From Parafrankia irregularis (GTDB lineage: Bacteria; Actinomycetota; Actinomycetes; Frankiales; Frankiaceae), in contig NZ_FAOZ01000023.1 of assembly GCF_001536285.1 (NCBI RefSeq), positions 62,001 to 126,000 on the forward strand: a stretch of DNA of 64,000 nt, in the 5' to 3' direction. Shown in pieces: positions 46,225 to 54,000 of this stretch. The translations under genes and the position numbers were made by a program. A model generated the notes under the pieces. That model saw only the letters and a program-made list of their open reading frames with translations. It did no database searches and had not been told where the DNA came from. Each line of letters opens with the position of its first letter. The first letter of the stretch is position 1.

Positions 46225-47363
46225 TGGCTGCAGAGGAGTGGCGGGCCCACGCCCGCAACCTGGCTGACCAGGTGACCCATCCCGGCTCCCGCTGGTACGA
46301 GCAGATCGCGAACACCCCGCGGCATCTGCTCGTCCCGGCCTGGTGGGAGCGGGACGACGATGGGGCGCGGGTCCTGCGCCACGGTGACCTCGCGGGCGCC
46401 TACGCGGACCGGTCGCTGGTGACCCGCGTCGGGCCGCTGCACGCCGACCACGCCAGCAGCAGCGACCGGCCCGAGGGCTGTCCGACCTCGTCGTCGACCC
46501 TGCCGTCTCTGGTCGTGACCATGTACCGGTACGCGAACCTGACCCGCGGCCTGGCCATCTGCGATGTCGGCACCGGCTCCGGGTACGGGGCGGCACTGCT
46601 GGCCCGCCGCTACGGCGACCAGCACGTCACCAGCCTGGACGTCGACCCCTACCTCGTGTCCGCCGCCACGCGGCGCCTTGCCCGCCTCGACCTGTACCCC
46701 ACCGTGGTGACCGCGGACGCGACCGCCCCGCTACCCGGCCAGTACGACCGGATCGTGTCCATGATGTCCGTCCCCAGCATCCCGCCGAGCTGGCTGGCCG
46801 CGCTGCGCCCCGGCGGCCGGCTCGTCACGACGATCCGCGGCACCTCGATGATCCTCACCGCCACCAGGACGGCTGACGGGGTGTTCGGGCGGATCGAGCG
46901 AGACCGGGCCGGCTTCATGAGCGTCCGCACCGGACCCGACTACCCACCCGAACACCCGGCCGGCTTCGACAGGATCGCCGACCTGGACGGCGAGGAGGTC
47001 ACGGTCGGCCGGTACCCGGTGCTGAACGTGGCCGACGCCTGGGACCTGTCGACCGCGCTCACCCTGGCCGTCCCAGGTGTCCGGCACGACTACCGCGCCG
47101 AACCCGACGGCGGGCACACCGCGCTGTTGGCCCACCCCGACGGTTCGTGGGCACGGGCCACCGCCGTCGGGACCGACCCGCCGACGGTGCACCAGGGCGG
47201 GCCCCGCCGACTCTGGGATGCACTGGACGCCGCGCGGGACGACTGGCTCCGGCTCGGCTGGACACCATGGCTCGGCGCACGCGCGATGGTCCGCGACGAC
47301 GGATCGATCAAGCTCCTGCGCGGAACCTGGCGGGCCACCATCCCCGCCGCACCAGGCTGGTAG
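46224..47363 (+). CDS. PCMT-like SAM-dependent methyltransferase
   Basis: 379 residues. Begins EEWRAHARNLADQVTHPGSRWYEQIANTPRHLLVP, a PCMT-like N-terminal segment. The SAM-binding motif is AICDVGTGSGYGAALLARR, followed by VTSLDVDPYLVSAATRRLA and a post-I motif RIVSMMSVPSIPPSWLAALRPGGRLVTTI. The C-terminal 150 residues are extra (LTLAVPGVRHDYR ... GGHTALLAHPDGSWARA). Related to protein-L-isoaspartate O-methyltransferase, but longer than the roughly 210-residue repair enzyme, so a dedicated substrate is likely. The ATG overlaps the phosphotransferase stop. Confidence 0.88.
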   Translation: MAAEEWRAHARNLADQVTHPGSRWYEQIANTPRHLLVPAWWERDDDGARVLRHGDLAGAYADRSLVTRVGPLHADHASSSDRPEGCPTSSSTLPSLVVTMYRYANLTRGLAICDVGTGSGYGAALLARRYGDQHVTSLDVDPYLVSAATRRLARLDLYPTVVTADATAPLPGQYDRIVSMMSVPSIPPSWLAALRPGGRLVTTIRGTSMILTATRTADGVFGRIERDRAGFMSVRTGPDYPPEHPAGFDRIADLDGEEVTVGRYPVLNVADAWDLSTALTLAVPGVRHDYRAEPDGGHTALLAHPDGSWARATAVGTDPPTVHQGGPRRLWDALDAARDDWLRLGWTPWLGARAMVRDDGSIKLLRGTWRATIPAAPGW

Positions 47364-47367
47364 TGGT

Positions 47368-47386
47368 CCGGCTGACCGTCAGCCGG
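47368..47386. terminator. Short hairpin at a convergent junction
   Basis: CCGGCTGAC (47368-47376) and GTCAGCCGG (47378-47386) form a 9-base inverted repeat that spans the stop of the minus-strand gene and lies 5 bases after the methyltransferase stop. Confidence 0.55.
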
Positions 47387-48614
47387 CCGCGAGCGAGCGC
47401 AGCACGGTCGTCAGTGCGGCGGCACCGGCGTCGCAGTCGGCAGGTTCGGCGTGCTCGGCCGGCGAGTGCGAGACGCCGGTCGGGTTGCGCACGAACAGCA
47501 TCGCGGCGCGGACGCCGTGCGCCGCCAGCACTCCGGCGTCGTGCCCGGCGCCGGTGCCGATGACGGGAGCCCCGCCGAGCAGCCCGGCGAGGTCGGCCGC
47601 CAGCGCCGGGTCGAACCGGGTGGTCGAGGTGAACGACTCCTCCACCGCCCGCGCTCCGAGGGTCCGCTCGATCATCGGGACCAGCCGGCGCACGGCCGCC
47701 TCGTCCGCGCCACGGCCGTCCAGCCAGCCGGTCGCCGCCGACGGGATCGCGTTCACCCCGTTCGGGACGACCCGGATCTTGCCCACGGTCGCGACGCACC
47801 CGAGCGTGGCGGCCGCCTCGCGAGCGGTGAGGATCAGCGACGCGAGCGCGAGAGCGGGGTCGTCGCGGTCGGCCAGCCGGGTGGTGCCGGCGTGGTTCGC
47901 CTCGCCGGTGAAGTCGAAGCGCCACCGCCCGTGCGGCCAGATCGAGGAGGCGACGGCGACCGCCGAACCTTCGTCGACGAGCCAGCGGCCCTGCTCGATG
48001 TGCAGCTCGACGAACGTGCCGACCCGGGCGAGGGTCTCGTCGTCGCGGCCCAGCGCACGCGGGTCCCGGCCGGCCGCGGTGAGCGCCTGCGCCAGCGTGA
48101 TGCCATCGCCGTCGGTCAGCTCGAGGGCGCGGTCGGGTGACAGCGCACCGGTCAGCACCCGCGAGCCGGCGCAGGCCACGCCGAAGCGGGCGCCCTCCTC
48201 GTCGACGAAGTTCACGACACCGATCGCGCGTGCCGGGGTGAAGCCGTCGCGGCGCAGCGTGTCGACGGCCCGCAGCGCCGCGACCACGCCGAGTGGGCCG
48301 TCGAAGTTGCCGCCGCCCGGCACCGAGTCGAGGTGGGAGCCGGTGACGACACCGGGCCGCCCGGCCGCCAGGGATGCGTCCGGGTCCCCCCACCAGGCCC
48401 ACTGGTTGCCGACCCGGTCCTCGGTGACGTCCAGCCCGACGGCCTCGGCGGCACCGCGGAACCACTCCCGCAGGGTGTGATCCTCGCGGGTCCAGGCGAA
48501 GCGCTGGTAGCCCCCGGTCGAGGCCCGCCCGACGCCGGCGATCTCGCCCAGCATGTTCTCGACCGCCGCCGCGCTCTCCATCGCGCTCTCCCCACTCATC
48601 GCATCCCGGCTCAT
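47379..48614 (-). CDS. M20 family Zn-hydrolase (allantoate amidohydrolase/N-carbamoyl-amino-acid hydrolase type)
   Basis: 411 residues. The M20 signatures are GSHLDSVPGGGNFDGPLGV (His and Asp metal ligands) and VNFVDEEGARFGVACAGSRVL (catalytic Glu). The lid domain has SIWPHGRWRFDFTGEANHAGTTRL and VPNGVNAIPSAATG, then GAGHDAGVLAA. Members cleave allantoate or N-carbamoyl amino acids with release of ammonia/CO2. Its ATG overlaps the FAD gene stop (ATGA), so they form one operon, opposite the PucR-type gene. Confidence 0.92.
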   Translation of the reverse strand: MSRDAMSGESAMESAAAVENMLGEIAGVGRASTGGYQRFAWTREDHTLREWFRGAAEAVGLDVTEDRVGNQWAWWGDPDASLAAGRPGVVTGSHLDSVPGGGNFDGPLGVVAALRAVDTLRRDGFTPARAIGVVNFVDEEGARFGVACAGSRVLTGALSPDRALELTDGDGITLAQALTAAGRDPRALGRDDETLARVGTFVELHIEQGRWLVDEGSAVAVASSIWPHGRWRFDFTGEANHAGTTRLADRDDPALALASLILTAREAAATLGCVATVGKIRVVPNGVNAIPSAATGWLDGRGADEAAVRRLVPMIERTLGARAVEESFTSTTRFDPALAADLAGLLGGAPVIGTGAGHDAGVLAAHGVRAAMLFVRNPTGVSHSPAEHAEPADCDAGAAALTTVLRSLAAG

Positions 48615-49792
48615 CGCATCTCGCCGGCACCGACGTACGGGTACCGGCTGGTCAGCAGGTCGTCCTCGGCGAAACGCCCGAGCCGGAAGTCCGCCGCCGG
48701 GATGTCCGGGTCGCGGCTGTCGCCGTCGAGGATCAGGTCGGCCATCAGGGTGCCGACCGCCGGGCTGATCTTGAACCCGTGGCCGCTGAAACCGGCCGCC
48801 AGGAACAGGCCGGCCGGGCCGGCCGGCGCGACCGGCGCGATGACCGGGTTCCAGTCGGGGGTGATGTCGTAGCAGCCGGCGTAGGTGTGGGCGACCGAAG
48901 GCTCGGGGAACTTCGCGAAGCGGTGCAGCACCTTCTCTGCGGCCCGTTCCAGCCCGGCCTCGCTGGCCCGGTTGGAGTAGTCGTCCGGGTCGGCGAACTT
49001 CGGCCGGCTGTGGTCGCTGTTGCCGACCAGCAGCTCACCGGAGCCCTCGATCCGCGCGTACTGCAGGCTCACCAGGTCGGAGAGGACCGGAAGGTCGCGC
49101 AGCGGCACACCGGCGTCGACGACGAGCAGCTCCGAGCGCAGCGACTCGATGGGCAGCTCGACGCCGACGCCGGCCATCAGCGCACCCGACCACCAGCCCG
49201 CCGCCACGACGACGATGTCGGCCTCGACCTTCTCACCACCGGCCAGCTCGACACCCGTGACCGCGTCGCCGGCGGTCAGGACGCGGGTCACCGGCGTGCT
49301 CTGTCGGATGCGGGCGCCACCGTCACGGGCCTGGAAACCGAACTGGGTCGCCAGCTGTGAGGCATCCGCGTATCCGCCTCGTGGCTCGTAGGAGAACGCG
49401 GCCAGGTCGTCGAGGCGCAGGTACGGCCACAGCGCCCCGGCCCGGTCATGGTCGATCAGCTCGACGTCGATCCCGAGCGACTGGTGGGTCGTGGTGTTGG
49501 CCCGCAGCGGCTCCACGTTCTCGGGCCCGACGGCGACCATGTAACCGACCTGGCTGAACCCGATGGCCTCGCCGAGCTCCTCGAAGACCGGCAGGCTCCG
49601 CCAGGCCATCGCGGCGATCGAGGGCACACCGTAGTGGCAGCGCACGATGCCGCTCGACTTGCCGGTGCCGCCGCTGTTCAGCGTCGCCCGTTCGAGGATC
49701 AGCACGTCACCCACCCCGCGCGCGGTCAGGGCCCGGGCGATTGACAGACCGATCAGCCCACCGCCCACGATCACTACTCGTCTGCCTGACAT
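48611..49792 (-). CDS. FAD-dependent amine/sarcosine-type oxidoreductase (DAO family)
   Basis: 393 residues. The FAD Rossmann motif is VVIVGGGLIGLSIARAL (GxGxxG). Also: STGKSS-like GGTGKSSGIVRCHYG, YEPRGGYADASQLA and the C-terminal GLFLAAGFSGHGFKISPAVG. It resembles soluble sarcosine-oxidase-like or glycine-oxidase-like enzymes that oxidise secondary amines to imines with H2O2. AGGAGG 4 bases before the ATG supports the start. Neighbouring carbamoyl-hydrolase and PucR gene point to nitrogen-compound degradation. Confidence 0.92.
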   Translation of the reverse strand: MSGRRVVIVGGGLIGLSIARALTARGVGDVLILERATLNSGGTGKSSGIVRCHYGVPSIAAMAWRSLPVFEELGEAIGFSQVGYMVAVGPENVEPLRANTTTHQSLGIDVELIDHDRAGALWPYLRLDDLAAFSYEPRGGYADASQLATQFGFQARDGGARIRQSTPVTRVLTAGDAVTGVELAGGEKVEADIVVVAAGWWSGALMAGVGVELPIESLRSELLVVDAGVPLRDLPVLSDLVSLQYARIEGSGELLVGNSDHSRPKFADPDDYSNRASEAGLERAAEKVLHRFAKFPEPSVAHTYAGCYDITPDWNPVIAPVAPAGPAGLFLAAGFSGHGFKISPAVGTLMADLILDGDSRDPDIPAADFRLGRFAEDDLLTSRYPYVGAGEMR

Positions 49793-49967
49793 GCCACCTC
49801 CTGATGCGTACGGGCCGCCTGCCCCGCGCCCGTCCCGACGCTAGTCAGTGGTCGTCCTCATCACCTCCACCTGCTGTAGGAAGAATGAGGAGCAGGATGC
49901 GACAGATGAACCAACCGAGCCCGTGAACGAGGGTGAACCGCATCAGGTCGGAAAGGCGGCACCGAAC

Positions 49968-51227
49968 ATGGGGCTGCAGGACATCGCGGAGGACCTGGCC
50001 GCGCGGCTGGGCCGTTCGGTCGCGATCGACGATCTGGACTCCCGGTTGCTGGCGCACACCGCGCACGAGGAGCCCGTCGACCAGTTCCGGATCGACTCGA
50101 TCATGCTGCGCCGGCCACGGTCGGAGAACACCGTCACCCGGCACGCGCGCGACTTCGGCATCGACACGGCCACCGGTCCGGTGCGGATCCCCGCCAGCCC
50201 GCGGCTCGGCTCGTTCGCGCGGCTCTGCGTGCCGGTCCGCTGCTCCGGGACGCTGCTCGGCTACCTCTGGCTGTTCGACGAGCCGACACCCGTGCCGGAC
50301 GACGATCTGGAGCCGGCGCGCGCTGCCGCCGCGGCCGCTGGCGAGGTGCTCTTCCGCGAACGCCTGCTCGACGACCTGCGCCGGGCCTCCGAACGCGAGC
50401 TGCTGCGGGACATCCTCAACCCGGACGACGAGGTGCGCCGACACGCCGCCGCCCGGCTCGTGGCCGACCACGGCATCGCACCGGACGCCCGGGTGCTGGC
50501 CGCGGCCGTCGTGATCGACCACGCCGCCACCGCCCCCGATTCCCATGCCGGGACCGCCAGCCCGGCCGGGACCGTCGAGCTGGATCTGGCCCTGCGGCGG
50601 GCGCGGCAGCGCCTCACCCCGACGCGGGCGCTGGGCATGGCCACCAGCGCCACCGGCGGCATCCTGCTCCTGATGCACCCCAGGCTGCCCCGACGCGAGG
50701 CGCTGCGGGCGGAGGCCGAGCGGATCCACGCGGACCTCGCGACTCACCTGCCGGCGTCCGCTGTCTGGGTGGGGCTCGGGCCGGAACGCCCCGCCCTGCG
50801 GGAGGGCGCCGGCAGCTACCGCGAGGCGCTGGAGACGACCCGGGTCGCCCGCCTGGTCCCGTCGCTCGGCCAGACGGTGTTCTCCGACCAACTGGGTGTG
50901 TACGGGCTGCTCGCGCGGCTGCCACTGGAATCCCTGGAGTCCAGTGCGCTACCGGCCGGGCTGCGCCGCCTGCTCGCCGCGGACCGGTCCGGTGCGCTGG
51001 TCCAGACCCTGGAGACGTACCTGGACCTCGGCGGAGACCCGGCCCGCACCGCGGCGCGCCTGGTCATCCACCGCACCACGCTCTACTACCGCCTGGGCCG
51101 CATCGTCGACCTCACCGGCCTGGACCTGCGCGACGGAAACGACCGCCTCGCCCTGCACCTGGGCCTGAAACTACGCCAGATGCTCAGCCGTGGAACGCCT
51201 CAGGCGTGGGGCGCGCGTCAGACATAG
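49968..51227 (+). CDS. PucR-type transcriptional regulator (CdaR C-terminal HTH)
   Basis: 419 residues from ATG 49968; in-frame upstream starts (GTG 49923, ATG 49848) are possible. Its C terminus is the PucR/CdaR helix-turn-helix: LETYLDLGGDPARTAARLVIHRTTLYYRLGRIVDLTGLDL. The N-terminal half has GAF-like parts (LCVPVRCSGTLLGYLWLFDEP) and a GGDEF-like central region. PucR regulators activate purine, allantoin or amino-acid catabolism. Divergent from the FAD/hydrolase operon, it is their likely regulator. Its last 15 codons lie inside a 16-base repeat array. Confidence 0.9.
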   Translation: MGLQDIAEDLAARLGRSVAIDDLDSRLLAHTAHEEPVDQFRIDSIMLRRPRSENTVTRHARDFGIDTATGPVRIPASPRLGSFARLCVPVRCSGTLLGYLWLFDEPTPVPDDDLEPARAAAAAAGEVLFRERLLDDLRRASERELLRDILNPDDEVRRHAAARLVADHGIAPDARVLAAAVVIDHAATAPDSHAGTASPAGTVELDLALRRARQRLTPTRALGMATSATGGILLLMHPRLPRREALRAEAERIHADLATHLPASAVWVGLGPERPALREGAGSYREALETTRVARLVPSLGQTVFSDQLGVYGLLARLPLESLESSALPAGLRRLLAADRSGALVQTLETYLDLGGDPARTAARLVIHRTTLYYRLGRIVDLTGLDLRDGNDRLALHLGLKLRQMLSRGTPQAWGARQT

Positions 51228-51280
51228 AGCACGTCAGACATAGAGCACCTCAGGCATGGGGCGCCTCAGGCGTAGGGACG
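51183..51280. repeat. Array of six degenerate 16-base repeats at a convergent junction
   Basis: Units begin at 51183, 51199, 51217, 51233, 51249 and 51265, each near [C/G]TCAG[A/G]C[A/G]T[A/G]G[A/G]GC[A/G]C. Units 3 and 4 (51217 and 51233) are identical. A 2-base gap occurs after unit 2. The array covers the 3' end and stop of the PucR gene and the stop of the deacetylase gene (tail LRPYA). Slippage here would change C-terminal tails. Confidence 0.7.
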
Positions 51281-52027
51281 TAGACCGTGCTCGGCGAGCG
51301 GGCCGAGCTGAAGGCCCGCGTCGTCGCAGCGGGCCGCGAGCTCGGGCAGCGCCCCCAGCGCGCTGCGCCACGCCCCGGGCGCCGAGGTGCAGTCGCTGTC
51401 GTGCAGCAGCACCGTGGCGCCACCCCGCAGGTCCGGCTCGATCGTCGCCAGCACGTTGGACGCGGTGGCGGTCGCCGTCCAGTCCCGGCCCCAGGCCGTC
51501 CACAGCACGGGGGTGAGGCCGAGGCGGTGGGAGGCGGCGAGCACCCCGGACGACAGCACCCCGTGTGGCGGCCGGACGTACCGCGGCGCCCGGCCGGTCG
51601 TCTCGGCCAGCAGGTCACGGGTCCGCGCCAGCTGGTCGTAGGTCGACATCGGGCCCCGCAGCAGCATCGGGCGGTGGTCCCACCCATGGACGGCCAGCTC
51701 GTGCCCCGCCGCGGCCATCTCCCGCACCAGGCCGGGCGAGCGCTGCGCCATCCCGCCGAGGACGAAGAAGGTGGCGCGGACGTCGAGCTCGTCCAGCACC
51801 TCGAGGAAGCTCGGGGTTGAGGCCGGGTCGGGACCGTCGTCGAAGGTCAGAGCGACATGGTCGGCGCGGCCAACGCCGGCCAGCGCGGGCGCGACCGCGG
51901 TGCGCAGCCCGCGAAACGTCGCCAGTGACGGCAGACCGTAAAGCAGCGCGCTGGCCGCCACGAGACCACCGCCCACCGTCGCGAGACCCGTTCCCGCGCG
52001 GCCCCGTCGCGCTTCCTGTCGTCGCAT
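51266..52027 (-). CDS. Polysaccharide deacetylase (NodB homology domain)
   Basis: 253 residues from ATG 52027. A short N-terminal hydrophobic anchor (GLATVGGGLVAASALLYGLP) precedes the NodB domain: LTFDDGPDP (Asp63, Asp64 with catalytic base), HGWDH (His114, His118 metal ligands), RPPHGVLS and TVLLHDSDC. Family CE4 enzymes remove acetyl groups from chitin, peptidoglycan or exopolysaccharide outside the membrane. The longer ORF to 52147 begins with a repeat-rich sequence (LTGNGLTGNGL), probably not coding. It is convergent with the PucR gene. Confidence 0.93.
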   Translation of the reverse strand: MRRQEARRGRAGTGLATVGGGLVAASALLYGLPSLATFRGLRTAVAPALAGVGRADHVALTFDDGPDPASTPSFLEVLDELDVRATFFVLGGMAQRSPGLVREMAAAGHELAVHGWDHRPMLLRGPMSTYDQLARTRDLLAETTGRAPRYVRPPHGVLSSGVLAASHRLGLTPVLWTAWGRDWTATATASNVLATIEPDLRGGATVLLHDSDCTSAPGAWRSALGALPELAARCDDAGLQLGPLAEHGLRPYA

Positions 52028-52380
52028 GCCCCCACCGCCGTGCGCCAAGCCGTTACCAGTCAGACCGTTACCAGTCAGGCCCCATGCCGGACCAGTCCCC
52101 GATGCACACTGTCCCACACCGTCGTGGCCGTTCCGCGCGACCCGCACGTTCCGTCACCACCATGCGTGGTATTTGTGTCGGGGAGTTGACTGAAGCAGGG
52201 GCCGGCGCCCTCGGCGCGTAACAACGACAAGGCCATCCGGTCCGACTCGACACCGCAACGCGATGGCCGGCAGCACCGGGGTTCCGATGGACGTCCGTCG
52301 TGGCCCCCTATCGACAGCCACCTCCTACGGACGACCAACCGTGGCCCCTGGCAGCGGCTCGCTCACGCGGATGCAGGACG

Positions 52381-53217
52381 ATGTCACCGCGTGGTCTGTC
52401 CGTGTCCGAACGTGATACTGGTCCGGGACTGGGTCCCGGCGATCACGCGTCGGCGAACTGGAGGGGAGTCGCGCTGAACATCCCACGCATGGGCGCTATC
52501 GGCTGGATGTTCGTGGGCGCCATCGTTCTCGCCGGGATCGCGCTCAGCGCCGGCCGGCAGGACCCGGACGAGGCACGGATCGTCCTCTGGGGCGACTCGC
52601 TGGCCTGGGAGGCCCACGAATCGTTCGTCGCGGCCGCGCAGGCGGACGGCTCCAGCAAGACGCTCACCCGGACCTGGGGCGGCACGGCCCCCTGCGACTG
52701 GCTCGACGACATGCGTAAACAGGCCCGCCGCTGGGATCCGACCGTCGCCGTGCTCTCGTTCTCCGGCAACACCGGCTCCGACTGCATGCGCGACCGGGAC
52801 CTGCTCACCGCCTACCGCACGGACGTCACGGAGGCCGTCGAGATCCTGACCCGCCGCGGGGTCGAAGTCGTTCTCACCGACTCCCCGCCCCGCAAGGACC
52901 AGCCGGTCGGGGCCGACGGGCTGACCGAGCTCGACCGGCTGTGGCGCGACATCGCCAGCATGCGGACGAACGTCCGGGTGGCCCCGGCAGGGGAGGTCCT
53001 CACCATCAAGGGCCTGTTCATGCCGCGGTTGGCCTGCGAGGCCGGCGAAGCCTGCGAGAAGGATGGGCAGGTACCCGTGCGCAGCCCGGACGGTGTGCAC
53101 TTCTGCCCGATCATCATGCCGCCGATGACCCCCTGCCCGACCCGTTCCTTCGGTGCCGAACGCTTCGGCCGCGCCCTCGCGGAGGCCGCCCAGCCGGAGG
53201 ACACCGCCGCCGCCTGA
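52381..53217 (+). CDS. Membrane-anchored SGNH-hydrolase-like protein
   Basis: 278 residues from ATG 52381 (AGGA just upstream); GTG 52398 is out of frame. A hydrophobic helix (MGAIGWMFVGAIVLAGIAL) is followed by an SGNH fold: VLWGDSLAWEAHESF (Ser), WGGTAPCDW, VLSFSGNTGSDC (Asn), and SPDGVHFCP (Asp-x-x-His). It resembles the extracellular esterase domains of O-acetyltransferases, so it may act on surface glycans together with the acyltransferase-3 proteins of 12-18 kb. Stands alone. Confidence 0.85.
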   Translation: MSPRGLSVSERDTGPGLGPGDHASANWRGVALNIPRMGAIGWMFVGAIVLAGIALSAGRQDPDEARIVLWGDSLAWEAHESFVAAAQADGSSKTLTRTWGGTAPCDWLDDMRKQARRWDPTVAVLSFSGNTGSDCMRDRDLLTAYRTDVTEAVEILTRRGVEVVLTDSPPRKDQPVGADGLTELDRLWRDIASMRTNVRVAPAGEVLTIKGLFMPRLACEAGEACEKDGQVPVRSPDGVHFCPIIMPPMTPCPTRSFGAERFGRALAEAAQPEDTAAA

Positions 53218-53404
53218 CGGGCTCGTCGATGTCGAGCACCAGCGGCACGGCGTCGAAGCCCGGCAGCGGTTCCTGCGGCGGTTCCTGCGCGAACATTCCG
53301 GCCACGCGCTGGACGGCTGGTCGCGACCGGCCGATTGATTTCCTACCGGAGCGACAGCTCACGCCACGCTAGTTTTGGGGCCACCCAGAAGCAGAGGAGT
53401 GCCC

Positions 53405-53992
53405 GTGGGCAAGGTGGTCATGTACAGCTCGGTGTCGGTGGACGGCTTCGTCGCGGACGAGAATGACCAGCCCGGACCGCTGTTCGACTGGTTGACCAGC
53501 GGTGACGTCCCGTTGGACGAGAGCGGCGAGCTGAGGGTGTCGCGGACGTCCTACGACTACACCCGGCCGTACTGGGACCAGATCGGGGTGACACTCGTCG
53601 GCCGCCACGTCTTCGACATCACGGACGGCTGGGGCGGGAAGCCTCCGAGCGGGATCGACCACGTGGTCGTCGTGACGCACCGTCCGGAGCCCGAGGGCTG
53701 GGCCCCCGAGGCGCCGTTTCACTTCGTCGACGGCGTCGAGGCAGCCGTTGCCAGGGCACAGGAGCTTGCGGGCGACCGCGTGGTCGAGGTCGCCGCCGGC
53801 GAGGTCGGTGGCCAGGTGCTTGCCGCAGGTCTGGTCGACGAGGTGCGCATGGACGTCGTACCCGTCGTGTTCGGGTCCGGCAAACGCTACTTCGGGTCGG
53901 TCCACGCGCAGCACCTGCTGGAGGATCCTGACGTGATGATTCAGGGCAACCGGGTGCTTCACCTGCGCTATCGGGTGCGGAAACGAGGTTGA
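53405..53992 (+). CDS. RibD C-terminal/dihydrofolate-reductase-like reductase
   Basis: 195 residues from GTG 53405, with GAGGAG 5 bases before. MGKVVMYSSVSVDGFVADENDQPGP is the standard DHFR-like start, followed by VGRHVFDITDGWGG (active-site region), VVVTHRPEPEGWAP, VVEVAAGEVGGQVLAAGLVDEV and DVVPVVFGSGKRYFG. RibD-C family proteins in actinobacteria are NADPH-dependent reductases of unknown natural substrate. It ends 8 bases before the stop of the convergent cstA gene. Confidence 0.92.
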   Translation: MGKVVMYSSVSVDGFVADENDQPGPLFDWLTSGDVPLDESGELRVSRTSYDYTRPYWDQIGVTLVGRHVFDITDGWGGKPPSGIDHVVVVTHRPEPEGWAPEAPFHFVDGVEAAVARAQELAGDRVVEVAAGEVGGQVLAAGLVDEVRMDVVPVVFGSGKRYFGSVHAQHLLEDPDVMIQGNRVLHLRYRVRKRG

Positions 53993-54000
53993 ACGCCAGG

